Assembly (NCBI RefSeq): GCF_030271515.1 | Contig: NZ_JASCXI010000001.1 | Span: 186,001 to 250,000, forward strand | Source of the DNA: Erythrobacter oryzae | Lineage (GTDB): Bacteria; Pseudomonadota; Alphaproteobacteria; Sphingomonadales; Sphingomonadaceae | Length of the DNA stretch: 64,000 bases | Reading direction: 5' to 3' | In this document: positions 26,924 to 39,259 of the stretch, piece after piece | Layout of the letters: the number at the start of each line of letters is the position of its first letter | Numbering within the stretch: position 1 is the stretch's first letter | Translations under genes and position numbers: made by a program | Notes under the pieces: model-generated | Told to the model about the DNA's origin: nothing | What the model saw: the letters and a program-made list of their open reading frames with translations, nothing else | Databases searched by the model: none

Positions 26924-27798
26924 CCTCTTTCGAAAAACACGTCGCAGGCGGTGTCGTCATTCGCTTCCAGACCCAGCCGCAGCGCTTGCATGCGCTGGCG
27001 GCTGGAGCCGTGGGTGAAGCTTTCGGGATTGACCCCCTGACCCGCATTGCGCTGGAGAGTATCGTCGCCGATCGCGCTCGCGGCTTTCAAACCCTCCTCA
27101 AGATCGCCGGCCTCGATAAGGTTGCGGTTCTTGCCCGCCCATAATCCAGCATAGCAATCTGCTTGAAGTTCCATCGCCACCTGCAGGCGGTTGGCGGCGG
27201 CGGGATTGCTGCGCTGGGCTTTCCTCACCTGATCCGAAATGCCGGTCAGATTCTGGATGTGGTGGCCATATTCATGCGCGATCACGTAGAGCCGCGCGAA
27301 GTCTCCGCCGGTGCCCGACATCTGCGCGAGCTGGTCGTAGAAGCTGGTGTCGATATAGATGCCCTTGTCGGCCGGGCAGTAGAACGGCCCCACCGCCGAG
27401 GTCGCGCTGCCGCAGCCCCCGGTGTTGACCCGGCCGTTGCGGTAGAGATCGAGCACCGGCTGCTCGAAGGGGATGCCGGCGCGCTGGAAGGCCGTGCTCC
27501 ACGTGGCATCGAGGCTGGTGAGCGCGTTGCAGGCTTCGGTGGCATATTCGTTCTGGGTGCAGACCTCCTGCGCGCTGAGTTCCTTGCCGCTGCCGCTCTG
27601 GGCCGGGGCGGTCTGTTGCTGCACCCCTTGCAGCACCCCGATGGTCTGCATCGGATCGAGCCCGAACACGACAGCCCCGATCAGCGCGATCACCAGCGTC
27701 CCGCAGCCGATCCCGCGCGGGCCCAACCCGCCGCCGCCCCCGCCGCCATCGGAGGAGCGGACATTGATCCGTGACGTGTCGAACGGCCCCAGACGCAT
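26920..27798 (-). CDS. neutral zinc metallopeptidase, YpfJ family
   Basis: A 292-residue membrane-anchored protein. After a Gly-rich segment there is a single transmembrane helix (GCGTLVIALIGAVVFGL, residues 31-47) and then the conserved domain with H175-E-Y-G-H179-H in VIAHEYGHHIQNLTG. Also present are GPFYCPADKGIYIDTSFYDQL and ELQADCYAGLWA, the family's glutamate-ligand helix. Family members are putative zinc peptidases of unknown substrate facing the periplasm. Start 27798 is chosen because it gives MRLGPFDTSRINVRS, the usual N-terminus. Divergent from the dehydrogenase gene. Confidence 0.92.
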   Translation of the reverse strand: MRLGPFDTSRINVRSSDGGGGGGGLGPRGIGCGTLVIALIGAVVFGLDPMQTIGVLQGVQQQTAPAQSGSGKELSAQEVCTQNEYATEACNALTSLDATWSTAFQRAGIPFEQPVLDLYRNGRVNTGGCGSATSAVGPFYCPADKGIYIDTSFYDQLAQMSGTGGDFARLYVIAHEYGHHIQNLTGISDQVRKAQRSNPAAANRLQVAMELQADCYAGLWAGKNRNLIEAGDLEEGLKAASAIGDDTLQRNAGQGVNPESFTHGSSRQRMQALRLGLEANDDTACDVFFERG

Positions 27799-27912
27799 TT
27801 TCGATTCCTCCCCTTGGCCCCCTGGATTGCAACAATTCTGTTGGACAGGCACGTGCCACACGGCAAAAGCGCTGCATGGCCTGATGGCCCGAACGTGCAG
27901 GAGATGCGGCGA

Positions 27913-28661
27913 ATGCTCAAGGACAAGCGTGCTCTGGTGACCGGCTCGACCTCGGGGATCGGCCTTGCGGTCGCCCGCGCGCTGGCGGCCGAGGGCGCGG
28001 GGGTGATTCTCAACGGGCTGGGCGATCCGGACGCCATTTCAGCGCTCTGCGACGAGCTGGGGGCGACCTACAACGGCGCCAACCTGATGGATCCCGCCGC
28101 CATCGCCGCGATGATGGAGGAGGTCGGCCCGGTCGATATCCTCGTCAACAATGCCGGGATGCAGCACGTCGCCGCGATCGAGGCCTTTCCGGCGGACAAG
28201 TGGGACGCGATCATCGCCTTGAACCTCACCGCCGCTTTCCACACCACGCGCCTTGCCGTGCCCGCGATGAAGGAGCGCGGCTGGGGCCGGATCATCAACA
28301 CCGCGAGCGCGCATTCCGCCGTCGCCTCGCCGTTCAAGAGCGCTTACGTGGCGGCCAAGCATGGCCTTGCCGGCTTCACCAAGACCATCGCGCTGGAACT
28401 CGCGACCCACGGCATCACCGCCAATTGCATCTCTCCGGGATATGTCTGGACGCCGCTGGTCGAGAACCAGATCCCCGACACCATGGCCGCCCGCGGCATG
28501 ACGCGCGAGCAGGTGATGAACGACATCCTGCTCGCCAAGCAGCCGACCAAAGAGTTTATCGCCCCCGAGGATGTCGCCGCGCTCGCGGTGTTCCTGTGCT
28601 CGCCCGCGGCGCGCGGGATCACCGGCGCGAACTACGCGATCGACGGGGGCTGGACCGCCGA

Positions 28662-28665
<4 letters not shown>
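27913..28665 (+). CDS. 3-hydroxybutyrate dehydrogenase
   Basis: A 250-residue SDR with MLKDKRALVTGSTSGIGLAVARAL at the N-terminus, LVNNAGMQHVAAIEAFPADKWDAIIALNLTAAFHTTR, the catalytic Ser/Tyr/Lys region SAHSAVASPFKSAYVAAKHG, and VWTPLVENQIPD. These follow D-3-hydroxybutyrate dehydrogenases, which link 3-hydroxybutyrate to acetoacetate with NAD in PHB and ketone metabolism. AGGAG lies nine bases before ATG 27913, favouring it over ATG 27904. The end overlaps the next gene start (ATGA). Confidence 0.85.
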
Positions 28666-31719
<3,054 letters not shown>

Positions 31720-31728
31720 GGCCTCGAT

Positions 31729-32907
31729 ATGACCCCCGCCGCTAGAGTACAGGCGGCGATCGAGCTGCTCGACACCGTGATCACGTCCGCGCGCAGCAAA
31801 GGCGCGCCTGCGGACCGGATCATCGCCGACTATTTCCGCGCGCGCCGCTATGCCGGATCGAAGGACCGCCGCGCGGTGCGCGATCTCGTCTACCGCGCGA
31901 TCCGGCTGTGCGGGCCGGTGCCTGCCAGCGGGCGTGCGGCGATGCTGGCGGTGGCGGGGCAGGACGAAGCCATTGCGGCTCTGTTCGACGGCTCCCCCCA
32001 CGGCCCCGCTCCACGCGGTGAGGGCGAGGAGGCGGCCAGCACCGGCCTTGCCCCCAAGTGGCTCGCCGCGGCCTTGCGTGCCTCGGGCCTTGGCGGGCGC
32101 GAGATTGCCGCGCTGCTCGACCGCGCGCCGCTCGATCTGCGGGTCAATGCGCTGAAGGCCGACCGGGCGGGGCTCGAACTCCCCGAACCGGGCGAGCCGC
32201 TCGCCAGCGCGCAGGGCCTGCGTTTCCCCTCCGGCACGCCGGTCGAGCAATGGGAGGCCTACGAACAGGGCTTGGTCGAAATCCAGGACCTCGGCAGCCA
32301 GCTGATCGTCGAGGCGCTGCCGGTGGCTGCGGGCGACACCATTATCGACCTTTGCGCTGGAGGCGGGGGCAAGACCCTCGCGCTGGCCGCGCGACTCGGC
32401 AATGCCGCGAGCCTTGTCGCCGCCGACACCGACAAGCGCCGCCTTGGCAACCTCGCCCCCCGTGCGGCCAGGGCAGGGGCGGCGGTCGATCACACCGTGC
32501 TGCTCGATCCCGGCCGCGAGATGCGCGCCCTCCACCCCTGGGCGAACAAGGCCGATCACGTGCTGGTCGACGCGCCCTGTTCGGGCAGCGGGACATGGCG
32601 CCGCAGCCCCGAAGGGCGCTGGCGACTCGACCCGGCCGAGCTCGCGCGCCTTAACCATTTGCAGGACCACGTCCTCGGCCTCGCCGCGCAGCTCACCCGG
32701 CCGGGCGGGACCATCGCCTTCGTCACTTGCTCGGTTCTGGATGCAGAAGGCGCGGACCGGATTTCCGTTTTTCTCGAGCGCCATCCGGGGTGGACCGCCG
32801 AGGCCCTGCCGCTCCCCTTGGGCAGCCCTCGCGGTGCAGGAATCCGCCTCGATCCGCTCCATCACGGCACGGATGGTTTTTTCGTCGCGTGCCTTCGTTC
32901 ACCATGA
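31729..32907 (+). CDS. RsmB-family RNA (cytosine-5) methyltransferase
   Basis: A 392-residue NOP2/RsmB methyltransferase. The N-terminal NusB-like region (residues 1-140) precedes the SAM domain with DTIIDLCAGGGGKTLALAARL, LVAADTDKRRLGNLAPRA, the catalytic VDAPCSGSGTWRRSPEGRWRLDP motif IV and IAFVTCSVLDAEG motif VI with the second Cys. It should methylate rRNA at C5 of cytosine. It follows guaB by nine bases on the same strand and probably shares its transcript. Confidence 0.9.
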   Translation: MTPAARVQAAIELLDTVITSARSKGAPADRIIADYFRARRYAGSKDRRAVRDLVYRAIRLCGPVPASGRAAMLAVAGQDEAIAALFDGSPHGPAPRGEGEEAASTGLAPKWLAAALRASGLGGREIAALLDRAPLDLRVNALKADRAGLELPEPGEPLASAQGLRFPSGTPVEQWEAYEQGLVEIQDLGSQLIVEALPVAAGDTIIDLCAGGGGKTLALAARLGNAASLVAADTDKRRLGNLAPRAARAGAAVDHTVLLDPGREMRALHPWANKADHVLVDAPCSGSGTWRRSPEGRWRLDPAELARLNHLQDHVLGLAAQLTRPGGTIAFVTCSVLDAEGADRISVFLERHPGWTAEALPLPLGSPRGAGIRLDPLHHGTDGFFVACLRSP

Positions 32908-32969
32908 TAGCATCCTTTGCTATGACCCAGCCGCCCGGTTCCCGGTCTCAAGCACTGAAGGAGCTTCTG

Positions 32970-33467
32970 ATGCGTTTCGCAGCCCCTGCCGCCGCCCTGT
33001 CGCTGTGCCTCGCCATGACCGCGAGCATATCGCTGGCAGGGAGCGAGACAGGGCCCGATCCGCGCGCCGAGGCGCTGATCGCGCAGGGGCAGGCGCTGCT
33101 GGCGGCAGGCGAGGCCCAGGCCGCGACCGACGCCTTCGAGGCCGCGCTGGCGGTCGATCCGGGTTACACCCCGATCTTCATCAACCTCGCCGACGCCGCG
33201 CGCCAGCAGGGGTTGCAGGGCAAGGCGATCAAGTATTACCGCGAGGCGCTGGAGCGCGATCCGGGCAACTTCGCCGCGATCTCGGGCGAGGGCGCGGCGC
33301 TGGCGGAGAAGGGCGCGCTGGAAAAGGCCAAGCGCAACCTCGCCAAGCTGCAATCGCTGTGCGGGGATGACTGCCCCGAGACGGTGGCGCTGCAATCGAC
33401 CATCGCCCGCGGCGCGCCCGCAAGGCTCGCGGTGGAGAGCAAGGGCGATGGGGCGGCGTCGAACTGA
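32970..33467 (+). CDS. exported TPR protein
   Basis: A 165-residue protein with a signal peptide ending LAGSETG and two to three tetratricopeptide repeats (AEALIAQGQALLAAGEAQAATDAFEAALAVDPGY, then LADAARQQGLQGKAIKYYREALERDPG). TPRs mediate protein contacts; a periplasmic adaptor role is possible. AAGGAG lies 9 bases before the ATG. A short dyad ATAGCA-TCCTT-TGCTAT (32907-32923) separates it from the methyltransferase gene. Confidence 0.82.
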   Translation: MRFAAPAAALSLCLAMTASISLAGSETGPDPRAEALIAQGQALLAAGEAQAATDAFEAALAVDPGYTPIFINLADAARQQGLQGKAIKYYREALERDPGNFAAISGEGAALAEKGALEKAKRNLAKLQSLCGDDCPETVALQSTIARGAPARLAVESKGDGAASN

Positions 33468-33471
33468 GGCG

Positions 33472-33954
33472 TCAGATCAGCCCGCGGAATTCCGCCAGCA
33501 CTTCCTCATAGACCGCCCGCTTGAAGGGCACGATCACCTCGGGCAGCAGGCCCGGCACGATCCAGCGCCATTCGTTGAATTCGGGCGGATCGTGGGCTTC
33601 GAGGTCGATGTCCGCGTCCTCGCCCAGGAACCGGCCGAGGAACCAGTGCTGTTCCTGTCCGCGATACTTGCCCTTCCACACCTTGCCGAGCAGCTCGGGC
33701 GGCAGATCGTAGCAGATCGGCTTGGAGGCCTGCGCGATCACCTCGACCATGTGGGCAGGCACCCCGATTTCCTCCTCAAGCTCGCGCAGGGCTGCTTCGC
33801 GCACGTCCTCGCCCTTGTCGATCCCGCCCTGGGGCATCTGCCAAAAGCCATGCGCCGAAGGGTCGATCCGCTGGCCGACGAAGACGAGGCCGTCGCGGTT
33901 CACCAGCATGAAGCCGGCACACGGGCGGTAGGGGAGGGTCTCGGGGTCGATCAT
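33472..33954 (-). CDS. rppH: RNA pyrophosphohydrolase RppH
   Basis: A 160-residue Nudix enzyme. The Nudix box [22 protein letters not shown] fits G-x5-E-x7-REuxEExGu. The start [31 protein letters not shown] and WQMPQGG are typical of alphaproteobacterial RppH (formerly invasion-associated IalA), which removes pyrophosphate from mRNA 5' ends and starts decay. The start overlaps the hydrolase stop (ATGA) and an upstream longer frame is rejected. Confidence 0.93.
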   Translation of the reverse strand: MIDPETLPYRPCAGFMLVNRDGLVFVGQRIDPSAHGFWQMPQGGIDKGEDVREAALRELEEEIGVPAHMVEVIAQASKPICYDLPPELLGKVWKGKYRGQEQHWFLGRFLGEDADIDLEAHDPPEFNEWRWIVPGLLPEVIVPFKRAVYEEVLAEFRGLI

Positions 33955-34901
33955 GCGGGGTTCCCCAGCATGAATGTCATCGCCGCGACGATGCGTTCGA
34001 GATCGCCCTGCGTGCTCGGCACCATCTGCCGCAGGTTGACGAAGGAGTGGGTCACCCCGCGCATCTCGAGGAACACGCAATCACGCCCCGCATCGACCAG
34101 CGCCCTCGCATAGGCGCGGCCCGAATCGCGGATCGGATCGAGGCTGGCAGTGACGACGATGGTGGGCGGGGCGGTGGAGTGGTCCGACAGGATCGGGAAA
34201 CCGCGCGGGTCCGAGCGGTCGGCGGCATAGGCGGCGTCGAAGAAGCCCATCGTCTCGGCGGTGAGTACGAAGCCCTCGCTGAACTGCGCCATGCTCGCCG
34301 AGCCCTCGGCGTCGGCGACCAGCGGGAAGATCGGCACTTGCAGCAGCACGGGGACGGCGGCGGGTTGCTGCCCAAGCAGTTGGCTCACCACCACGGTCGC
34401 ATTGCCCCCCGCCGAATCGCCGATGGTGACGATGCCGCTCGCGGTCAGGCCGAGTTCGGCAGGCGACGAGGCCACCCAGCGCGTCGCCGCCTCGCAATCG
34501 AGGATGGCCGCGGGGAAGGGCGCCTCGGGCGCGCGGGCATAGTGCACCGCGACCAGCGGCAGATCGGCGAGCGCGGCGATCTCGGTGCACAGCGCGTGGT
34601 GCGTTTCGAGGTCGCCGATGACGAAGCCGCCGCCGTGGTAGAAGGTGATGACGGGGGTGGGGCCCTCGCGGTTTTCGCGGGCGTCATAGAGGCGCAGCGC
34701 AATGTCGCCCGCCGGGCCGGGGCAGGCGAGATCGCGGATTACCGGAAGCTGGCGCGCGGGCCGGTCGGCGAGGTTGTGCAGCGCCTGATAGGAGGCGCGC
34801 GCCTCCTCCAGCGTCATGTCGACGATCTTGGGCCCGTTCACCTGCGCCATCATGTCGAGGAAGGCCTTCATGTCGGGGCGGATGAAAGGCGCGTCGGTCA
34901 T
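33951..34901 (-). CDS. HSL-family alpha/beta hydrolase (carboxylesterase)
   Basis: A 316-residue hormone-sensitive-lipase-type esterase. The oxyanion motif HGGG ([19 protein letters not shown]) and nucleophile elbow GDSAGG are present, with the acid near DPIRDSG and the histidine in [11 protein letters not shown]. Hydrolyses small acyl esters; substrate unknown. It is co-oriented with and overlapping rppH. Confidence 0.92.
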   Translation of the reverse strand: MTDAPFIRPDMKAFLDMMAQVNGPKIVDMTLEEARASYQALHNLADRPARQLPVIRDLACPGPAGDIALRLYDARENREGPTPVITFYHGGGFVIGDLETHHALCTEIAALADLPLVAVHYARAPEAPFPAAILDCEAATRWVASSPAELGLTASGIVTIGDSAGGNATVVVSQLLGQQPAAVPVLLQVPIFPLVADAEGSASMAQFSEGFVLTAETMGFFDAAYAADRSDPRGFPILSDHSTAPPTIVVTASLDPIRDSGRAYARALVDAGRDCVFLEMRGVTHSFVNLRQMVPSTQGDLERIVAAMTFMLGNPA

Positions 34902-34995
34902 CGTGGTTCTCTCCCGTTGTCGGGCGCTGCGATAGGCGAGGGAACGGCGCATTTCCACTCGCTAGATTGCAGGCGGCGCGCTAGCCTCGAATGCG

Positions 34996-35982
34996 ATGGA
35001 CAATCTGACACATAGCCTGGTCGGCGCGGTGATGGGGCAGGCGGGGCTCAAGAAGACCACCGGCCTCGCCATGCCCGCCCTCATCATCGGCGCAAACCTG
35101 CCGGACGTGGACGCGGCGTGCTTCTTCTGGCTGCACGGCACCGAGCACCTCGCGTTCCGCCGCGGTATCACCCACGGCCCGCCCGCGCTGGTGCTGCTGC
35201 CGCTGATACTGGCAGGGCTGCTGTGGGGCTGGGACCGCTGGCAGACCAAGCGCGGCACCCGGCCCGAGGGGCGGCTGCCGGTGCGCTTCGGGTGGCTCTA
35301 TGCGATGGCCTTTGTCGGCTGCCTCAGCCACCCCTTCTTCGACTGGCTCAACGTCTACGGCATCCGGCTGCTGGAGCCCTTTTCGAGCCAATGGTTCTAC
35401 GGCGACACGCTGTTCATCATCGACCCGTGGCTGTGGGCGATGCTGATCGCGGCGGTGTGGGTTTCGCGGCGGCGGGAGAAGGTGGGGGGTGCGAAGTGGG
35501 CGCGGCCTGCTCAGGTGGGGATTGCGGTTGGGCTGGCCTACATCGGGTTGAATTGGGCGATATCTGCGCGCGCTTCCGAGGAAGCCAATCGAGCCGCACA
35601 ACGGACCAAATTCGAATTCCTCGAGCATGGGCATGCCGTCATTGCGAGCCCGGTCCCTCTCCAATTCTGGAAGCGGCAGACAATCTATTCGAGCTACACC
35701 CAGCGATATCGCCTCGGCGACTGGTCCGCCTTTGGCGGGCTGGCGAGCGAGGCCCTCACCCCCGGTCAGCCATGTAACTGGAAGCTGGAATATTTCGAGG
35801 GCAAGCTCGGCTCGCAAGCCGACGCCTTCCTGTTCTGGTCGCGCGCGCCCTTTCTCACCCGCGCGGCAGATGGCTCGGTGGTTCTGCGGGACGCGCGCTT
35901 CACCGACCCGCGGGTGGAGGACAGGTTCAGCCTCGCGCTGCCGGATGTTAAGTGCGAGCCTCTACCCCCGTCGTCACCCTGA
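34996..35982 (+). CDS. YdjM/DUF457-family membrane-bound metal-dependent hydrolase
   Basis: A 328-residue protein with several transmembrane helices in its first half. The start MDNLTHSLVGAVMGQAGL, then LPDVDAACFFWL, RRGITHGPPALVLLPLILAGLLWGW and SHPFFDWLNVYG carry the conserved His/Asp set of the DUF457 hydrolase family. The C-terminal half is a soluble, probably periplasmic domain. Its last codons (PPSSP and the TGA) lie inside a REP-like palindrome. Substrate unknown. Confidence 0.83.
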   Translation: MDNLTHSLVGAVMGQAGLKKTTGLAMPALIIGANLPDVDAACFFWLHGTEHLAFRRGITHGPPALVLLPLILAGLLWGWDRWQTKRGTRPEGRLPVRFGWLYAMAFVGCLSHPFFDWLNVYGIRLLEPFSSQWFYGDTLFIIDPWLWAMLIAAVWVSRRREKVGGAKWARPAQVGIAVGLAYIGLNWAISARASEEANRAAQRTKFEFLEHGHAVIASPVPLQFWKRQTIYSSYTQRYRLGDWSAFGGLASEALTPGQPCNWKLEYFEGKLGSQADAFLFWSRAPFLTRAADGSVVLRDARFTDPRVEDRFSLALPDVKCEPLPPSSP

Positions 35983-36062
35983 ACTTGTTTCAGGGTCCAT
36001 TTCTCCCCAAACGCCTCCGCTCGAATTTGCGGGATGGATCCTGAAACAAGTTCAGGATGACG
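35972..36062. repeat. REP-like inverted pair (two hairpins in head-to-head orientation)
   Basis: Two 29-base arms, 35972-36000 and 36034-36062, are inverted copies differing at two positions. Each arm folds alone: ACCCTGAA-CTTGT-TTCAGGGT on the left, ATCCTGAA-ACAAG-TTCAGGAT on the right. The two differences pair with each other within each hairpin, so both stems remain perfect. The left arm includes the stop codon of the upstream gene. Confidence 0.82.
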
Positions 36063-36096
36063 GCGTTGGTGGGAAAACGGAAATTCAGAGAACCCA

Positions 36097-37482
36097 ATGA
36101 CCCAAATCGTCTGGCTGCGGCGCGATCTGCGCCTCGCCGATAACCCCGCGCTCTACCATGCCGCCAAGGCCGGGCCTGTGGTGGCCGTCTATGTGCTCGA
36201 CGATGAGAGCCCCAAGCACCACGCATATGGCGGGGCCTCGCGCTGGTGGCTGCATCATTCGCTGGCGAGTTTGGCGAAAAGCCTAGAAGCCAGGGGCAGC
36301 AAGCTGATCCTGCGGCGCGGGGAGGCGGTGGCCGAGCTGACCAAGCTGGCCGAGGAAACCGGCGCGACCGCCATCCACGCCAATTGCCATTACGAGCCGT
36401 GGTGGCTCAATGCCGAGCGCAAGCTGGCCAAGAGCCTCGACCTGCAATTGCACCACGGCAATTACCTAATGCCCCCCGGCTCGATCACAACCGGCACGGG
36501 CGGGCAGTACAAGATCTACACCCCCTTCAGCCGCGCCGTCCGCGCCGAATTCCCGCCGCGCTCGGAAGTCCCCGCGCCCGAACGCCTCGAAGCGCCCGCC
36601 AGCTGGCCTGCCTCGGATGACCTTGCCGCATGGAACCTCCTACCCGCCAAGCCCGACTGGGCGGGCGGGATGCGCGATTTCTGGGAAGTGGGCGAGGAAG
36701 CGGCCCATGCCCGCCTCGCCGCATGGGAAGCGGACGTCGACGACTACGACGACAAGCGCAATGTCCCCAGCGTCGACAAGGTCTCGCGCCTCTCGCCGCA
36801 TCTGCACTTCGGCGAAATCTCGCCCGTGCAAATCTGGCACCGCTTCAAGCACAAGCGCTCCAAGGGCTGGGAAACCTTCGAGGGCGAACTGATCTGGCGT
36901 GACTATTCGCAGAACGCGATCCTGCAATTCCCCGCCTATGCGACGCAGAATTATCGCGAGGATTTCGACCGCTTCCCCTGGCGCGACCCCGCCAATGATC
37001 CCGCCGCCGCGCGCGACCTCAAGGCATGGCAGCAGGGCCGCACCGGCTACCCGATCGTCGATGCCGGGATGCGCCAGCTGTGGCAGACCGGGTGGATGCA
37101 CAACCGCGTGCGCATGATCACCGCGAGCTTCCTCATCAAGCACCTTCTGATCGATTGGCGCGAGGGCGAGAAGTGGTTCTGGGATACGCTCTGCGATGCC
37201 GACTACGCTTCGAACGCCACCAACTGGCAGTGGACCGCGGGGACGGGGGTCGACAGCAACATGTTCAGCCGGATCATGGCGCCGCTCAGCCAGTCGGAGA
37301 AATTCGACTCCGCCCGCTACATCCGCACCTATGTGCCCGAACTGAAGGGGCTGGACGAACCCTACGTGCACGATCCCGAGGAATTCGGGCGGCGGCCCGC
37401 GGGCTATCCGCGCAAGATCGTGCCTCACAAGCAGGCGCGCGAGCGGGCGCTGGCGGCATTGAAGACCATCAAGCAGGGCTGA
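36097..37482 (+). CDS. phrB: deoxyribodipyrimidine photo-lyase
   Basis: A 461-residue class I CPD photolyase. The N-terminal antenna domain begins TQIVWLRRDLRLADNPALYHAA. The FAD-binding domain contains SPHLHFGEISPVQIW, LIWRDYSQNAILQFP, GYPIVDAGMRQLWQTGWMHNRVRMI, and WQWTAGTGVDSNMFSRIMAP. Trp residues of the electron-transfer chain are plausibly among those seen. Repairs UV-induced pyrimidine dimers in light. It follows the REP-like repeat at 35972. Confidence 0.95.
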   Translation: MTQIVWLRRDLRLADNPALYHAAKAGPVVAVYVLDDESPKHHAYGGASRWWLHHSLASLAKSLEARGSKLILRRGEAVAELTKLAEETGATAIHANCHYEPWWLNAERKLAKSLDLQLHHGNYLMPPGSITTGTGGQYKIYTPFSRAVRAEFPPRSEVPAPERLEAPASWPASDDLAAWNLLPAKPDWAGGMRDFWEVGEEAAHARLAAWEADVDDYDDKRNVPSVDKVSRLSPHLHFGEISPVQIWHRFKHKRSKGWETFEGELIWRDYSQNAILQFPAYATQNYREDFDRFPWRDPANDPAAARDLKAWQQGRTGYPIVDAGMRQLWQTGWMHNRVRMITASFLIKHLLIDWREGEKWFWDTLCDADYASNATNWQWTAGTGVDSNMFSRIMAPLSQSEKFDSARYIRTYVPELKGLDEPYVHDPEEFGRRPAGYPRKIVPHKQARERALAALKTIKQG

Positions 37483-37554
37483 GCGGCAGGGCTTGCCCCC
37501 GATGCCTCTGCCCGCCTATGCACCCTCCCGACAACAAAGCGAGAGGGTGACAGG

Positions 37555-38748
37555 ATGGGCATGATCAGGACGACGGTTTCGGGCGTGGCGCTGGCGCTGC
37601 TGCTGGCGGGCACAGGCGTCGGCGCCGAGGAGCAGGGGCCTCCCGCGCCGACCGCGCGCCTCACCCAGCCGCCCGCGCGCGACCAGTCGGACTTGCAGGT
37701 GCTGTTCTGGTCGGACGCCCAGCGCGCCGAGCGTTTCCGCGCGATGGAGCAATGGTTTGCCGGCCACGAAGTTCCCGCCGCCGCCAGCCCCCGCGCGCTC
37801 CCCAAGGGCGCGCCGCTCAGCGCCGAATTGCAGGCCGATCTTGCCAAGCTGATGGCCGAGACCAACGCCGCCGGGATCATGGTGCTGAAGGACGGCAAGA
37901 TCCGCTACGAGGCCTATGGCCTCGGCCTCGGCCCCACCGATCGCTGGACCAGCTTCTCGGTCGCCAAGAGTTTTACCTCGACCCTGCTGGGCGCGGCGAT
38001 CAAGGACGGCTTCATCAAGAGCCTCGATGATCCCGTGACCAAGTATATCCCCGGCCTGGCGGTCAGCGCCTACGAGGGTGTCACCGTCCGGCAGCTCGCC
38101 ACCATGACCAGCGGGGTCAGGTGGAACGAGGACTATACCGATCCCAAGTCCGACGTCGCGCAGATGAACCGCTTCGTGGTCGAATATGGCGCGGAGGCGA
38201 TCGTCGCGCAGATGAAGGCGCTCCCGCGCGAGGCGGAGCCGGGCACGAAATGGGTCTACAAGACCGGCGAGACCAACCTCATCGGCGTGCTGGTCGAGAA
38301 CGCGGTGGGCAAGCCGCTCGCCGAATATGCCAAGGCGAAGATCGTCGATCCGGCGGGGTTCGAGGGCGACCTGTTCTGGATGGTCGACCCGCGCGGCGGG
38401 AATATCGGCGGGTGCTGCCTGTCGATCCGCCTCGCGGATTACGCGCGCATGGGCCAGTTCGCGCTCGAGGGCGGCAAGGGCGTGGTGCCCGAGGGCTGGT
38501 TCGCCGAGGCCGGCAAGGCGCAGGTCGAGTTCGGCCCGCAGGCGCCTGGCTTCGGGTATGGCTACCAGTGGTGGGCCTACCCGATGGGCAGCTACGGCGC
38601 GCAAGGCATCTTCGGGCAGGCGATCACGCTGGTTCCCGCCAAGAACCTCGTCGTCGCCATCGTCAGCAACTGGCCGACCGCGACCTCGCCCGGCGGCCGT
38701 GCCGACGCGCGCGAGGTGGTGGCGAAGATCGCGCTGACGGCCGAATAG
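37555..38748 (+). CDS. exported serine hydrolase of the class C beta-lactamase/esterase fold
   Basis: A 397-residue protein with a signal peptide (TVSGVALALLLAGTGVGAEE). The catalytic SxxK is S135-V-A-K138 in SFSVAKSFTSTLLGAAIKDG, and the Tyr motif is near WVYKTGETNLIG. The late segment GGNIGGCCLSIRLADYARMG and GFGYGYQWWAYPMGSYG resemble 6-aminohexanoate-dimer hydrolase and EstB-type esterases. True beta-lactamase activity is not implied; substrate unknown. Confidence 0.85.
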   Translation: MGMIRTTVSGVALALLLAGTGVGAEEQGPPAPTARLTQPPARDQSDLQVLFWSDAQRAERFRAMEQWFAGHEVPAAASPRALPKGAPLSAELQADLAKLMAETNAAGIMVLKDGKIRYEAYGLGLGPTDRWTSFSVAKSFTSTLLGAAIKDGFIKSLDDPVTKYIPGLAVSAYEGVTVRQLATMTSGVRWNEDYTDPKSDVAQMNRFVVEYGAEAIVAQMKALPREAEPGTKWVYKTGETNLIGVLVENAVGKPLAEYAKAKIVDPAGFEGDLFWMVDPRGGNIGGCCLSIRLADYARMGQFALEGGKGVVPEGWFAEAGKAQVEFGPQAPGFGYGYQWWAYPMGSYGAQGIFGQAITLVPAKNLVVAIVSNWPTATSPGGRADAREVVAKIALTAE

Positions 38749-38760
38749 GCCCCCGGCGGG

Positions 38761-39177
38761 TCAGATCGACGAGCGGTAGACCCCGGCGGCGCTGGTGTAG
38801 CGTTGCAGGATGTTGTCGTGGACGATCGGGCTCAGCAGCTCGCTGAAGGCGCAGCCGACGATGCAGTTGTCCCACCACACCACCTCGGCCTGAAGCGATT
38901 CGAGGCCGGGCAGCGTCAGCCAGCACATCTGGCCTTCGTGCATGCGGTTGATCGAGGCGGCCGAGAAGCCCGAGATCGAGAGGTCGTGCACCACGCTCTG
39001 GAAGGCGCGGCCACCCGAGGCCCGCAGCGTGGCGGGGATTGTCAGCCTGGTGCGCGGACTGCAGCGATCTTCCTGCGAGGCGGCGTGATAGGGATCGGTC
39101 GTGGGCGGCATTGCCGTGGGCCTTGTGTCGAAGCTTGCGGTCTCTCGGGGCGGTTTGGTCCGCGGGGGAGCTTGCAC
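38761..39177 (-). CDS. PilZ-domain protein
   Basis: Up to 138 residues (ATG 39177; ATG 39111 would give 116). The PilZ domain has the c-di-GMP motif RCSPRTRLTIPATL (R-x3-R type) and DLSISGFSAAS (D/N-x-S-x-x-G). It then reads VVWWDNCIVGCAFSELL. PilZ proteins transduce c-di-GMP signals to motility or envelope targets. It lies downstream of the SDR gene on the same strand. Confidence 0.82.
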   Translation of the reverse strand: MQAPPRTKPPRETASFDTRPTAMPPTTDPYHAASQEDRCSPRTRLTIPATLRASGGRAFQSVVHDLSISGFSAASINRMHEGQMCWLTLPGLESLQAEVVWWDNCIVGCAFSELLSPIVHDNILQRYTSAAGVYRSSI

Positions 39178-39259
39178 CCGCGTTCCCTAAGCGAAGCTTT
39201 CGAACAATGGTAAATGCCGGATTAGGGGTAATTCCGCCGGCGCCGGGAAAGGCGCGGGC

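Noticed and set aside
32907..32923. ATAGCA-TCCTT-TGCTAT hairpin between the methyltransferase and TPR genes
   Set aside because: Only six AT-rich pairs and no T-run; too weak to call a terminator.
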